This document shows, piece by piece, positions 10,219 through 21,176 of a stretch of 64,000 nucleotides of DNA (its first letter is position 1; the number at the start of each line of letters is the position of its first letter). The stretch comes from Blumeriella jaapii (taxonomy: Eukaryota > Ascomycota > Leotiomycetes > Helotiales > Drepanopezizaceae): positions 1 to 64,000 of the forward strand of contig VWND01000018.1 of assembly GCA_009599575.1 (NCBI GenBank). Direction: 5' to 3'. The notes beneath the pieces are model-generated. The model worked only from the letters and a program-made list of their open reading frames with translations, was not told where the DNA came from and searched no databases. The translations under genes and the position numbers were made by a program.

Positions 10219-12390
10219 TCAACCTGTGGTACCAACAGGAGCCATCATCAACCCCCTCATCGCAACATCCAAGTCGTAGTCGTTTTCATCTCGACTCTCA
10301 AGCTTTGAAGACGAATCGAGAGTCCAGGGCTTGAAGGGTACGAGGTCCGGCGCACAGATGGTGCCATTCGGGGGCATTTCACCTGTCTGAAAGTATGCCC
10401 TGATCTTCCTGGCGGTGCAACGCGATGGCGTGGAGAGCGTGGTATGCTAATCAAGCCAGGAGTTAGTCCTTGCAGGGAATCATCAGCAGCATATGCAGAG
10501 AAGACTTACGCCGTACGAGTCTTGGATCATGACCACCGATCCTGGGAAGCCTGCCGCGTTGGCCAGCGCGCTTCGCAGCGGCGTGACGTTGTCGGCCGTG
10601 TTCGCTACGAAGAGGACAGGGTGAGATGTGTTGCTTGCGAAGGGACCTTTGGACTGTCAGTATCTCTTCTGAGAGTGGCAATTGCAAGAGGACACTGCTC
10701 ACCAGTGAACCTCCACTTGGCCTGGACTTTCCATCCTACACACCCGATGACGAGACTCGCCATTGTCGCTCCAGCGGCGCTGCTCAGTCCGACCAACTCG
10801 TCAACGTAGGTCGCGAAACCTTCAACGCCACCTTGCATCGGATCCCATTCGCTGCATTGATTGGCTTTCGAGGCATCTCCGCTCCCTTCCATCTCTGGCA
10901 TTTCTGGTGCCGGGTTCTCGGGGCTGGTGGGATCGGGGTTATCGAGCCTGATACTACAAAGAGGAGGCAACCCGTCACCTCCCTGGCTCGTGAGATCCAC
11001 GAACGGCCTGCCGTCGCCGGACTCCAGAGCCAGGAGCGAGGAAGCGAGATTGGGAAAGATGAAGACGGGCCTGTACAGGGCAGTCGAGATCAAACGCCGC
11101 ACTCGGCTGTAGGAGATGATCTCCGGTGTCGGGTTCGACGGTGACCAAGCCGGCACCACGACTGGATTCCTCTTTATGCTGTCCAGCAACGCATCAAGGC
11201 GGGCTCGGATCGCGTCTGGACTCTCGGCATGAAAATCGCACAGGTTCGGCCCGGCTTGGTGACAGAAGAAGTAGAACGCATCCATCACCCGGTCCGTATC
11301 CTCCAGGAAGTGGCTTCCCCTCCCAGAGACGTAGTTCCCCGCGTCCACATTACCGTCGTTGACCATCCGGCCCACCCGATCCGGGAAGAGGCTCGCGAAC
11401 GTCACGCCGAGAAACGTGCCGTAGCTGAAGCCCCAGTACTTGAGTTTCGGCTGTCTCTCGGATGGCGAGAGCTTCTCGACCATGTGGAGCATGTCGCGCG
11501 CTACGGACGCCGTGCTGACGTACTGCCCGATGTCTGAGATCTGCGAGTGGCACTGTTGGGAAAACGCCGCTGCGTGGGCGTACGCGTCGTAGACTGCACC
11601 GGGATGCGCGTCGAGGACGGGCGGCTCCTTGAGGTCCCAGATGTAGGCGCTGGGTGAGGGAGAAGTGCTGCTGGTGTTCCAACAAGAGATTGACGGGCTG
11701 GTGGAGCCGACGCCACGGGGGTCAAAGGAGATGATGTCCTGATTCTGTCAGTTTCATCATGGTTGAAGTGGTGAAGGGGTGCAAACGTGATTCTTGCCAA
11801 CGACGGTTTGGTAGTGCGGAGCCAGATGCTTGACGAACCAGACTCCTGAGCCGCCCGGTCCCCCGGGGTTGATGAAGACGGGCCCGGCGTAGGTGTCGAG
11901 CTCCGTGGCGTTGTACCTGATCATAGCTATAGTGACCCGTCGTGGATCCGATGGGTTGAGCCAATCGAGAGGAACCTACTGCTGGTCAGCGTTTGTTTTC
12001 TTTCGGGCACCGGGGTCTTACTGTTAGCCGAGCACAGTCGTACTGTTGTTCGTAACACTTATACCAAATGATGTCGCTTGAGGGCGAGATCTACACCGAA
12101 TCAGCCGCGGGCACGGTGTAGTGTATCTGGAGTTCCAAATTCACCTGGCTCCATCTCAAGCCCGTACTCGTGGCGAAATCAGCTTCTTTCTCTCCCAGAT
12201 CCGAGACCTCGGCCCGATCCATGGTACACCTCCCACCCCAAAGCCAGATACAGACCAGCACAAAGAGAACCAATATTTTCCGTGGCTCCCATCTCTGCTT
12301 TCGCGATTGTATCCCTTCTGAGTTCCCTGTGCATTCCTGCGCTCCTCGGCCGCCGCCACTGCCGCCCAGTAGCCACGCTTTCGAGTCCAT
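10219..12390 (-). CDS. Membrane-anchored alpha/beta hydrolase with TAP-like C-terminal domain
   Basis: Six exons (12390-12145, 12090-12022, 11975-11787, 11738-10703, 10646-10510, 10446-10219) give 634 aa. All five introns are 46-63 nt, GT-AG and phase-consistent. A short basic N-terminus precedes a hydrophobic segment (about residues 38-51, ILVLFVLVCIWLW), so the enzyme is probably anchored with its catalytic part in the secretory lumen or outside. The family hallmarks are present: the oxyanion-loop motif FINPGGPGGSG (about 140), the nucleophile elbow GFSYGT (Ser at about 272), the acid-site motif NTADNVTP (about 532) and the His motif GHTT (about 560). This matches family S33 and tripeptidyl-aminopeptidase-like hydrolases, so a peptidase or esterase role is likely. 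The substrate is unknown. Confidence 0.88.
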
Positions 12391-13318
12391 GGTGTTGTAT
12401 CCTCATCTACCTCTCCTCACCGGCTGAGCTCCATAGGTATTCGATTTTTAAACAGCACAGATCCCTGTGGTGGCACAGAAAACGCCAAGGGGCATCGCTA
12501 CTTATCTAATCTCATCAAGGATGTGGCAGCTGAAGTGCTCACGAGCTCCTGAGTGGTGGGGGGCGTCGGGGTGTTTTGACGAGGTGCTTAAGCGACGCAA
12601 GGATCTGCGACACAGCACAGCACAGCCATACTTTGCGGAAGTAAATAGTGAATTGTTGACCTCTCTGGTGCGAAAAGACTCTGAGCGTGAAATCACAACT
12701 TCTTCACATTTGCGAGGTACAATGTTTCTGTTGGTCGTGGCTGTGGTGGTCTTGATGCAAGACTTGGGAAACATCCGATGCATTTGTGTAGAGATTGTGC
12801 TATAACGTTCTATGCAATTATGGATCGCCGTCAGAACTGGTGAAGTCTTGTGGCTGTTGTGATTCGCAAAGCAGGCGTCCATTTTAAGCCTGAGAAGATG
12901 TGCAAACTTCGCTGGGATGCTACTTACCTCGTTGGTGGATTCAGATCTCCCTCGTGGCTTGTTGCGTTTTGGAGATGAATAGGGGTTTGTGTCAACAGCT
13001 ACTGGTGCGAGGCTGATTGAGTATGTCTTTCTGTGACGTGCAGGTACCAAGTTCCTCTTGAGATCTGGAAGATTGGGAGGCTGTTAAATATCAGTCTGAC
13101 CTGACAGGGATAGATATACTTCGATTGACGCTCACTTGGACTGATCTCAGTAACTAAAAAGATAGGATGAAAATGTTTAGTTTGATAGCCAACGAAGAAC
13201 TCACACAATCGTAGAACAAGCTGCAAGACCCCAACCCGGGTGGTCCTTTGACTTGAGCGATGTGGTATTCCAAATCACTACTGTTTTCCCGCCAGCTTAG
13301 AGCCAAAGCAGGTTTCCT
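12391..13318. other. Intergenic region, no confident gene
   Basis: Minus-strand open frames around 12502-13226 include splice-like signals, such as GTAAGT at about 12928. They lack a start codon or a recognisable motif, so no gene is called. Confidence 0.5.
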
Positions 13319-15616
13319 CTACTCTTTCCTCACTTCCACGTGCTCCTCCTGAACCCACACACCACTCTTCCCACCCTCCTTCCTCACAACCCTTAAGCTC
13401 TCAACTCGCATGCCCTTGTCAACAGCCTTACACATATCATACACCGTTAGGGCAGCTATGCTAGCCGCAGTCAAGGCTTCCATCTCCACACCAGTCTTGC
13501 CATCACACTGGACCGTGGCTGTGATATCGACTCTGCCGAAGGCCCTCTGTCCGTCGCTTAGAGCACAGAAAGGGGGCGTGGAGAGCTTTGTTGAGTGGAA
13601 GGGGTAAGCGTCCCCTTGTCCGGTTCCCTGCCACGGTATGCTCGTCTTTTCTGACTCCCGAGGCTCATTGACGTCTCCGCTCTCACCGGCCTGACCCTCT
13701 GGTTGTAAAGGTCTTTTTTCCTCGCCATCGTTTACTTCCAGTTCGACGCTAACATGAGTGATCAAAATCGGATGACATAGTGGAACCAGCTCGCTCGTCT
13801 TCTTGGCGGCCATAATGCCCGCGATTCTCGCTACGGACAACACGTCCCCTTTCTTCAAGCTGTTGGAGCGGATGAGCGAAAGAGCGGTGGCATTTGAAAA
13901 ATGTACAGAACAGACGGCGGTGGCGAGACGGGTCGTGGGAGATTTGTGGGAGATTGGGACCATGTGGGCAGAACCGGTAGGTGTGAGGTGTGTCAGTTTT
14001 GGTTCGTGAGTTTGCTTGGTAGATGTTGAGGAGAAGCGGAACTGGGGAGAGAACTGGAGGCGAGGCAAGAGATGTGTCGGAATTCGAGGCCATGGTGCAG
14101 AGATAGCCGGGGAAGAGATCGAGGGGTGGACTGGAGACATTCTGGCAGCTGCTTGTCGGATATCATCTGAGAGCGTCAGCAAAGACATACAAGTCTGTCT
14201 TACAACCATCGACTCATGTTCGTGACTACATACATTCATGAATCCTGGGTATGCCACTTTGCCCCTTCACAACACTGCTAAATACAGAAGATCTTCCCAA
14301 TTCGTATATACAATCAGATAGATGGGAGACTTACCCACCTATCAAGATCATCGGCCTGTTTTTCATATTCTCCAGCTCGCCCATGCCGGCATGCTTCTCC
14401 TTCTTGCCCTTTACCGCAAGCCCGATTACACGTAGCAGTTCTCTCTCGTGATCCGAGCCCCCAAGTGGACCGGCTGAGACTGACAGACCCTGCTGTCGTT
14501 CCATCTCGATCTGCTTCAGAGCCTCAAAAGCCGCCTCGTCGATCGGATTGCCATTGTTCAGCTTTCGAATGATGTCCCGCAGTGACACTTCGGCATTTCC
14601 GAACAGACACACTTTGAGGTTGCCATCACTAGTGATCCGTAGCCTGTTACAGCTCCCACAAAAATTATGCGTCATGCTGGTGATAAAACCCATCTTGCCC
14701 ACAAAACCTGGAACTTCATACGTCTTACTCGTATCGTTCTTGTGATCTTGCACTTTCCTCAAGCTAGGATGCTTCTCCCGAATGATGTCCAGCATCTCCT
14801 TATAACTCAGCATTTTGCCCTTGCTCCATTTATTCCCATCGAACGGCATATACTCTATAAAGCGAACTTCGATGTCTTGTTCACGGCCCAGCTCAACAAA
14901 GGGAATGATCTCGCGGTCGTTGAGGCCGCGCATCACGACGCAATTTATCTTGAGCTTGATGCCAGCGCCGGCTCGATTCATCTCGAGGATGCGTGATATG
15001 CTCCTCTGGACAGCTGAGAGGCCTTGCCGGCGAGTCATGATCTGAAATTGATAGGGGTCAAGTGTATCGAGGGAAAGGTTTATGCCCGTGAGACCTGCCT
15101 CGGCCATACTGTCAAGCTTTCGGTGGAGCGATATGCCGTTGGTAGTCAGACAGAGCTCTTTCAGTCCATGAGACCGTAGAGATCCAATCTGGTGCATCAG
15201 AGGGAGGATGTCCCTTCGTACGGTGGGCTCGCCTCCTGTCAGTCGGATCTTGGTGACGCCCTGCGCCACAAAGATTGAAGACAAGAGGTATATCTCGGGA
15301 GTCGTGAGAGATGCTGCGGAGGTGATTGAGGGACGCCTTCTTCTGGCATGCAGTATAGACAGCGTAGATTGCATTTTTCCGTTATTGAGATGCGCAAGTA
15401 GTCGTGTTGACGCTGGAATGTGTCGGTGAGAAAGGCGGAGAAGGGCCTAGCGGTCTTGAGGGCTTCTCTTCTGGGTTGGATCGCAGGTACCGGTGGTAGA
15501 TCATGCTGAGGGTATTCCGAGGCTGCAGAAGCCGTAACTATGCTTCTTGAATATGCTCCCCGGTGTATCTTGCCAAACCGTGCGGGATTTGTTTTACGGA
15601 GGAGATTCGGAGCCAT
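13319..15616 (-). CDS. cnxABC: Fused MoaA-MoaC molybdenum cofactor protein (CnxABC/MOCS1 type), one-base frameshift
   Basis: This converts GTP to cyclic pyranopterin monophosphate, the first step of molybdopterin synthesis. The MoaA part carries the radical-SAM motif CNLRCLYC (about residue 83), then [15 protein letters not shown]. Its C-terminal Fe-S cysteines lie in CGSCNRLRI and VCLFG (about 320-335). The MoaC part follows after about residue 505, with [25 protein letters not shown] and [12 protein letters not shown]. Start 15616 ([10 protein letters not shown]) gives a basic, probable mitochondrial presequence; 15646 and 15685 are alternatives. A frame break lies at about 15310-15325, between [10 protein letters not shown] and LTTPEIYLL, next to a CTCTC run. 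One extra base restores the frame. The two parts are joined by a 109-nt intron (14334-14226, GTAAGT) whose acceptor is my least certain call. The repaired length would be 729 aa. Confidence 0.85.
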
Positions 15617-15876
15617 AGATGCTGGCTTGGGTAACGGAATTAGCATTAGGTAGGGAGGAGAACGCGCATCTCGACAAAACAACATGTACAGACGGTCGAG
15701 AGGGTCTGGTAGAAGAACGAATAGAAGGGAAGCCGGAGAGGCCGTCTGGATGATTCACGCATGTACAGTAAGATGATTATTGATAGTGAGGGGTTGTGGA
15801 CGGCGGCGGCGTTAAGAAAATCCGAACGAAATGCTATCTTATCGCAACTTAAGCATGTACAGTACAGTACACAGCC
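15617..15876. promoter_or_regulatory. Short divergent promoter, cnxABC / WD40 gene
   Basis: About 260 bp (190 bp if cnxABC starts at 15685) separates two divergent genes. It contains two GCATGTACAGTA elements at about 15759 and 15853, the second extended to TACAGTACAGTACA. Confidence 0.55.
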
Positions 15877-17636
15877 ATGTCAACAAAAACACCAATACCC
15901 TCAGTCAACAACGATACCATGGAACCCAAGATGCGCTTCTCTCGGACCTTGAAATGTAAGATCTCCTCCTACTACTCCCTGTCTGTGCCTAATCAATCTG
16001 TGAAAACAGCATCCACGCAATCTCTCCCTAGCCCAGATGGCGCATACATTGCAACGATTTTCCCCTCCAAGCTCAGCATTCGCTCGATACATTCTCTGGA
16101 GACATCACGCGTTATATCCCTCCCTACGGAGCTAGCAGCATCGCTATCCTGGTTCTTCTGGTCTGCCTCGTCTACTCGAGTACTGGTAGCCTCTGCAGAC
16201 TGTGTCCGGGTGTTTTCGATGCTGGATCCCAAGTTTTCTGCGACCATCTCCAATCCGACGTCTGGAACGACGAAAGCTACCCATGTGGCGTTTGGAGCAG
16301 ACGACAATGAAATTTGCGTCTTCTCGGACTTTGGCCTCAAGCTCTCTATATTCAATCTGGCGACATCGAAGTCAGCGGAGGTCAACTCGCCAAAGTTTTA
16401 CAGTCCTGGTTCTGCTCCGAAAGGATTCTCCTACCGACCTAGGACTGGGTACCTCGCACTCCTGACGAGAAGTGGTGGGAAGGATATAGTCAGCGTTCAC
16501 GCGCGACATACGTTGGATGTGACGAGGTCTTGGTGCCCAGATACGGTCGATGCGCAAGGGGTCCAATGGAGCGCTGATGGGCGGTGGCTTGTAGTCTGGG
16601 AATCGGCGTCGCAAGGACATCGATTACTGATCTATACTGCGGATGGGCATCTTTTCAAGTCTTGGAATGGGCCGATGCCGACGTCTGGAGATATCGACCT
16701 TTCGCTCGGTGCTGGGATTAGGCTCTGCGAATGGGCACGTAACGGTACGCACATAGCTGTTGGGGATTATACTGAGAAGGTTGCCATCTTGACTGCTCCC
16801 TCGTTCTCGGAGAGTCTCAGTCTCATCCATACTGCAGATGTGAAGCCGACGGAGTCGCTTCAGGTAGGTCTCTCGCAATTAGTTCTTAACCACCACTGAC
16901 AATATAGATCTGGCAAGAACAAATCAACCCTTCGCCGTCAGGATTCTCCCGCGAGTTTGTAGCAGCTACGCAAACCATATGTCCGCCGACGTCTGCACCA
17001 AGCCCGAACAGCACAGAGCCCAAGACGGGCACAAACTTGCTATCCTTCGACTACTCAGGCACACTATTGGCGACCCGAACAGAGAACATGCCGAGCACGA
17101 TCTGGATATGGGACATTGGCACACGTATACTCCGCGCGGTCATGATCTTACACGCACCAATTGCCAAAGTCGCTTGGCACCCATCCGTCGGCGAGGTCCT
17201 AATGATCAGGTGTGAAGGTGACGAAGCCCGCGGCCTCGTACACATCTGGAAGCCGTCCTGGACTCAACCCAGGATCATCGACTTCGCAGCCGAAATTCCA
17301 GGTGGTAAAATCCTCGGCAGATCAATCTGCCGCTGGTTGAACGTAAACGCTCCTAACCCTGCCATATTCTTCAGTGATTCTCAGGATTGCTTGCTCACGT
17401 ACATACCGCAGTCGGACGACGAGGAAGTTCCGTGGTGTGAGGCTGAGTCGCAAGGCAGTAGTGGTCTACATGGGTCGCCGGAGGAGAGTCCGCTGCATCT
17501 ATTGACTTCGGAGAGTAAGCGAGGCCTCGTCACGATTGACGATCCATTCGAAGACGAGGGTGACACGGAGATGAGTGGGGGAAGTGATGAAGTGGAAGAT
17601 ACCTTTCGGTTCCGCAAATTCGTGGAGCCTGGCTGA
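15877..17636 (+). CDS. WRAP73/WDR8-type WD40 repeat protein
   Basis: Exons 15877-15955, 16010-16863 and 16908-17636 give 553 aa. The protein has the layout of the WRAP73 family, which in fission yeast and animals works at spindle pole bodies or centrosomes. An N-terminal FSRTLK segment is followed by SPDGAYIATIF and further WD-like blades (GVQWSADGRWLVVW, LLSFDYSGTLLATRTEN, STIWIWDIGTR, KVAWHPSVGEVL), and the tail is acidic. Intron 1 (15956-16009, GTAAGA...ACAG, branch CTAAT) is 54 nt with no stop, so its retention would add 18 residues in frame. I splice it because the result matches the family better. Intron 2 (16864-16907) is 44 nt. The start could also be ATG 15919 or 15931. The assignment rests on overall pattern. 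Confidence 0.75.
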
Positions 17637-18798
17637 AAAGTTTCCAACACGTTTACAGATCACGCTACAGAGTACATTTGATTCGAGCTTCCCGCAGGTG
17701 CGATACGGGATCGAAGGTGCACAGAACACGCTGCGGCCAGGCAGGAAGGTTTTGGGGCTGTAAAGTGTACTGTGTACTCTGTACAAAGTTACTGAGTAGA
17801 GATCTCGTATTGATACTTTGGCGGACCAGGCAAACGAACACGGAAATGGTCGACGGGATTATTGACCAGGTTATGTTCCCGCCAATACGCGGGCGGCGGT
17901 TACGGCTCCGGCGCAGGCTGATTGAGCGACCGCGACTCTTTTTACGGAGTACACAGTACGGTACTGTATGTACTGTACTTACTGTAAGTACTGTACAGTA
18001 CTGTACAGTACAGTACTAGCCATAGTGATAACAACCGTCTTCCAGCTCCACTCTCAACCGCATGAGCTGGGAACTTGGAAGCATAAGGCTAAGCGAGAGT
18101 GTAAATAAACCTTGACATGACAACCCTGCATCAGGATTCGCGGGACCAAAAGTTTCTGAAAATGATTCTCTAGTATTCAAATATGAGTCCGGGGGAGACC
18201 TCCTCCATCCAACACTCGCATGTGTAACTCGTTCCGTTGGTACTTAGTATCAATAAATGTGCCTCGAGCTGTACCACCACGCCAGCAGCCCATCCCATAT
18301 TTACTTTCTCTACGAATTGAGTTCGTCTGGGCGACGCATGCCGCCATTTCCCGACTTCTCTGCAGGGTCCACACTAAGATATAAAAAATCATGACAGACT
18401 CCGGAACCACCACGATACTTTGACACAGTCAAGTATTAGCATTTATCGAAGGCAAGAAAGTCTTTTCAAATGAGAAGACGTTACATACTTCTTAACTTCT
18501 GCTCTACTGAAACGGCCAAGAAGTCTGGCTGCAGATCGCCATCCCTTTCTGTGGTCCTTTTGTGGCCCCTCCGCTTCTGGCAGTTCTGGCATCTCTTCTA
18601 TAACACACGCGGCATTTCGCTCGCTCGGTCGATTTCGGTCTTGCCTTCATGTTTCTTCGTCCTTGAGACTCAATCGGCCGGCTGCATTGCATTGCCTCAA
18701 TTGCTTCACGCACCTCCCACTCCGTCTACCGCCGTCAGACAGCTCCCTAATTCCACCTCTACTCCGTCTCGCCCCTCGAGACGAAGACGACAGCAGCA
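17637..18798. other. Intergenic region with TACTGTA repeats
   Basis: The 3' flank of the WD40 gene and the presumed promoter of the EBP gene. Apart from the repeat cluster listed separately, I see nothing I can support. Confidence 0.6.
17950..18018. repeat. Cluster of TACTGTA/TACAGTA motifs
   Basis: Overlapping copies of TACTGTA and TACAGTA fill about 70 bp and form nested palindromes. The motif is the same as at 1380-1540 and 32779-32913. Confidence 0.85.
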
Positions 18799-19824
18799 AT
18801 GGCAGAAGCAGCCTCGGTCAAGACGGACTCCCTCAATGCCTCCCTCACCTCCAATGCCGCCCACCCCTTCTACCCAATCGAAGTCGAAATCGTAGCCTAC
18901 CTGGCCAACGAGATGACCATGCAGGCGCTGCTCAGCATCTTCGTGGCGGGATGCGTGGCCCTCTTGCTGGGTACACGATACATAGTCGATCGATCGCATC
19001 CAATGCTGCCCACGAAGGAAAAGCTGGCGGTTTTGTGGTTCGTGCTCTGTGGGTCTCGCTCCTCCTCGCAAGCTGCTGGATGAAGGTCAGCATGACCAGT
19101 GCGAGGGGATGATGGCGAACGGGACTGGGTGGTAGAGGCAGGAAGAGAGTACATACGGTTGGTTGAGGATCTTTGCTAACATGGAGTGATGGCGCAGCGG
19201 GCACGATCCATTTCTTCTTCGAAGGGTACTTCTCTGTGAACCACAAGGCCATGGCGCCGGCGCAAGACCTGTTTGGACAGCTGTGGAAGGAATACGCGCT
19301 CTCGGACTCCAGATATCTCACTTCTGAGCCGTTCGTGGTCTGTATGGAGACCGTCACTGCTGTTGGTCTCCCTCCTCCTCCTCCTCCTCCAGACCATCCG
19401 TGAGGGCGCTGACTCGAACCGCCAGTTCACCTGGGGACCTCTGTGCGGTGTCATCGCCTACATGATCACCACCTCGCACCCTCTCCGCCATCCTATCCAA
19501 ATCATCGTCTGCGTAGGCCAGATGTACGGATTGATCCTCTACTATGCCACGGCGATGTTCGACCACTACTACAACGCGGCGCCGTACAGTCGCCCGGAGT
19601 TCTTGTATTTCTGGGTGTACTTTTTCGCAGTCAACTTTATCTGGTTCATTGTTCCTGGTCGTAAGTTTGCCTCTCTGCGTAACTTAGGCGGGAATCCGTG
19701 TTGATGGGAAGCAGTGTTGCTCTTTGACAGCATCCGATCGATTGCGCGCACCACAGCTGCCTTTGACAAAATGGGCAAGACCTTGGCCAACGGCAAGGCC
19801 GTGGGCAGCAAGAAGAGCATATAA
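18799..19824 (+). CDS. EBP-type sterol delta8-delta7 isomerase (EXPERA family)
   Basis: Exons 18799-19048, 19198-19361, 19426-19660 and 19715-19824 give 252 aa, close to the usual 220-250 aa. Emopamil-binding proteins isomerise the delta-8 double bond of sterol intermediates in the ER membrane. Family hallmarks are GTIHFFFEGYF (the His and Glu of the active site), QLWKEYALSDSRYL, VVCMETVTA, FTWGPL, HPLRHPIQIIV and a final LYFWVYFFAVNFIW helix. Four or five membrane segments are visible. The C-terminus ends in a lysine-containing SKKSI, resembling an ER-retention tail. Intron 2 (19362-19425) uses an unusual GTTGGT donor and includes a CCT-repeat tract. I chose it because it joins METVTA directly to FTWGPL as in relatives. 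A retained segment (TIREGADSNRQ) is the alternative. Confidence 0.85.
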
Positions 19825-21176
19825 TGCAGAGTTGGCGGATAAGATTCGTCTAGATTTTGGATAACTAGACTGATAGGAACAACAGCGAAGGATATATTTT
19901 CCTGGAATTCGCGGACATTCGTTGGGGGAAGAAAAAGTAAAAGAAAAGGAAAGAGAAGAAAAGAAAGATGATGAATATAGGCATGACGAGATCAGCGCAA
20001 CGACGATCTTGGTTTCGATCTGCGAGACTAAACAATAGACGGATAGAAGTATTTGTTTTGGCGATAAAATAGAGTTCCTATTCGATTGGCGTCGGATTGG
20101 TAGCCTTGAGATTGACTGAGTGAGATGCATGTACCGCATGTGCTGTTAGTCTTGAAAACTCTGATTTTCTTCGAACTCGCTTGTCTCGAATCCCGAAAAG
20201 TGATGACGTGTTTTTCTAGAGTCTCGTTCCGGTGATCATCTAGACTCTTTGGTGTGAGCCTTGGTCTAATGGCCAGCGCCGGCATATGACGTCTGACAAG
20301 TCGGAAGGAAGGCAAAAGTAAACAAAACATGAGCCCGGGCAATAATATACCCGATCCGCCTCGGCTTCACGACGACCACGCTAACATGACCGATGATTCG
20401 AACAATTCACCGTAAACCCACGACAATGCCATTCAATTTGACCAATGCATCTCGTTTTCTCTTGCATGTCTTTACTCCGGTCTCTGCTGCTAAGCCAACA
20501 CCGACGCCACACGTTCATTTTTTTCCAGCTCTAGAGCTGGGAAAAAGCAAAACCGAAAGCTCGGACACGATGTGTTTGATTTGTTGCTCCACCAACGGAC
20601 GGGGGTGACAATGTCGTCGACATCACACAGGCTGGAACGTGCGTATGTAAGCTGTGAGTTACGAAGTACCTTACACTCGAACCACCTGCTGTGTGTGTAG
20701 GAGGGGATTCTATTTTACTTTTCTCTCTCTTGCGATTCTGGCCAAATGTTGGGATTGTTGGGATTGAGATCCTAACTTGATATTCGGACTGGATTCTGGT
20801 GTCTCGTCCACTGGCAGCTCGCGGGCCTGGAAAGGTTAATCGACGACGCGAGAGAGAGATGCTGGATGCGGACGGAGGTCTGATGGAAGACTGAGAGAAC
20901 ACAGGGAGAGAGAATCGATCAACTGCATGCTGATCGACTTTTGAAACGACTGCGAAGAAGAAGAGGAAGAGGAAGAGGGAGAAGGAGAGGAAGGGGAAGG
21001 GTAGAGGAGGAGAAAGCTGGCCGAGGTATACTTTCCTTTTGCTCTATGACAGGACAGTTCGACCTCTGGGGTTACTGACTTAAGCTTGTGCTCTATGGGA
21101 TGGAGATACCTTCATTGTGGACCAAGGCGGGAACGAAAGAAGATCACTGACCTGCTTTTCCTTCGCAGTTCCTACA
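19825..21176. other. Intergenic region with probable 5' leader intron
   Basis: No gene is supported. A purine tract (GAAGAA and GGAAGA units) lies at about 20953-21015. A strong acceptor (CTTTTCCTTCGCAG, ending at 21168) sits 8 bases before the next start codon, suggesting a 5'UTR intron. GTATGT at about 20642 is one possible donor. Confidence 0.5.

Noticed and set aside
12502..13226. Possible minus-strand gene downstream of cnxABC
   Set aside because: It contains a GTAAGT-like donor but no ATG-initiated frame or family motif, and much of it is probably cnxABC 3' untranslated sequence.
19405..19425. Reverse-strand GGTTCGAGTC resembling a tRNA B box
   Set aside because: It lies within the sterol isomerase gene and no tRNA fold surrounds it.
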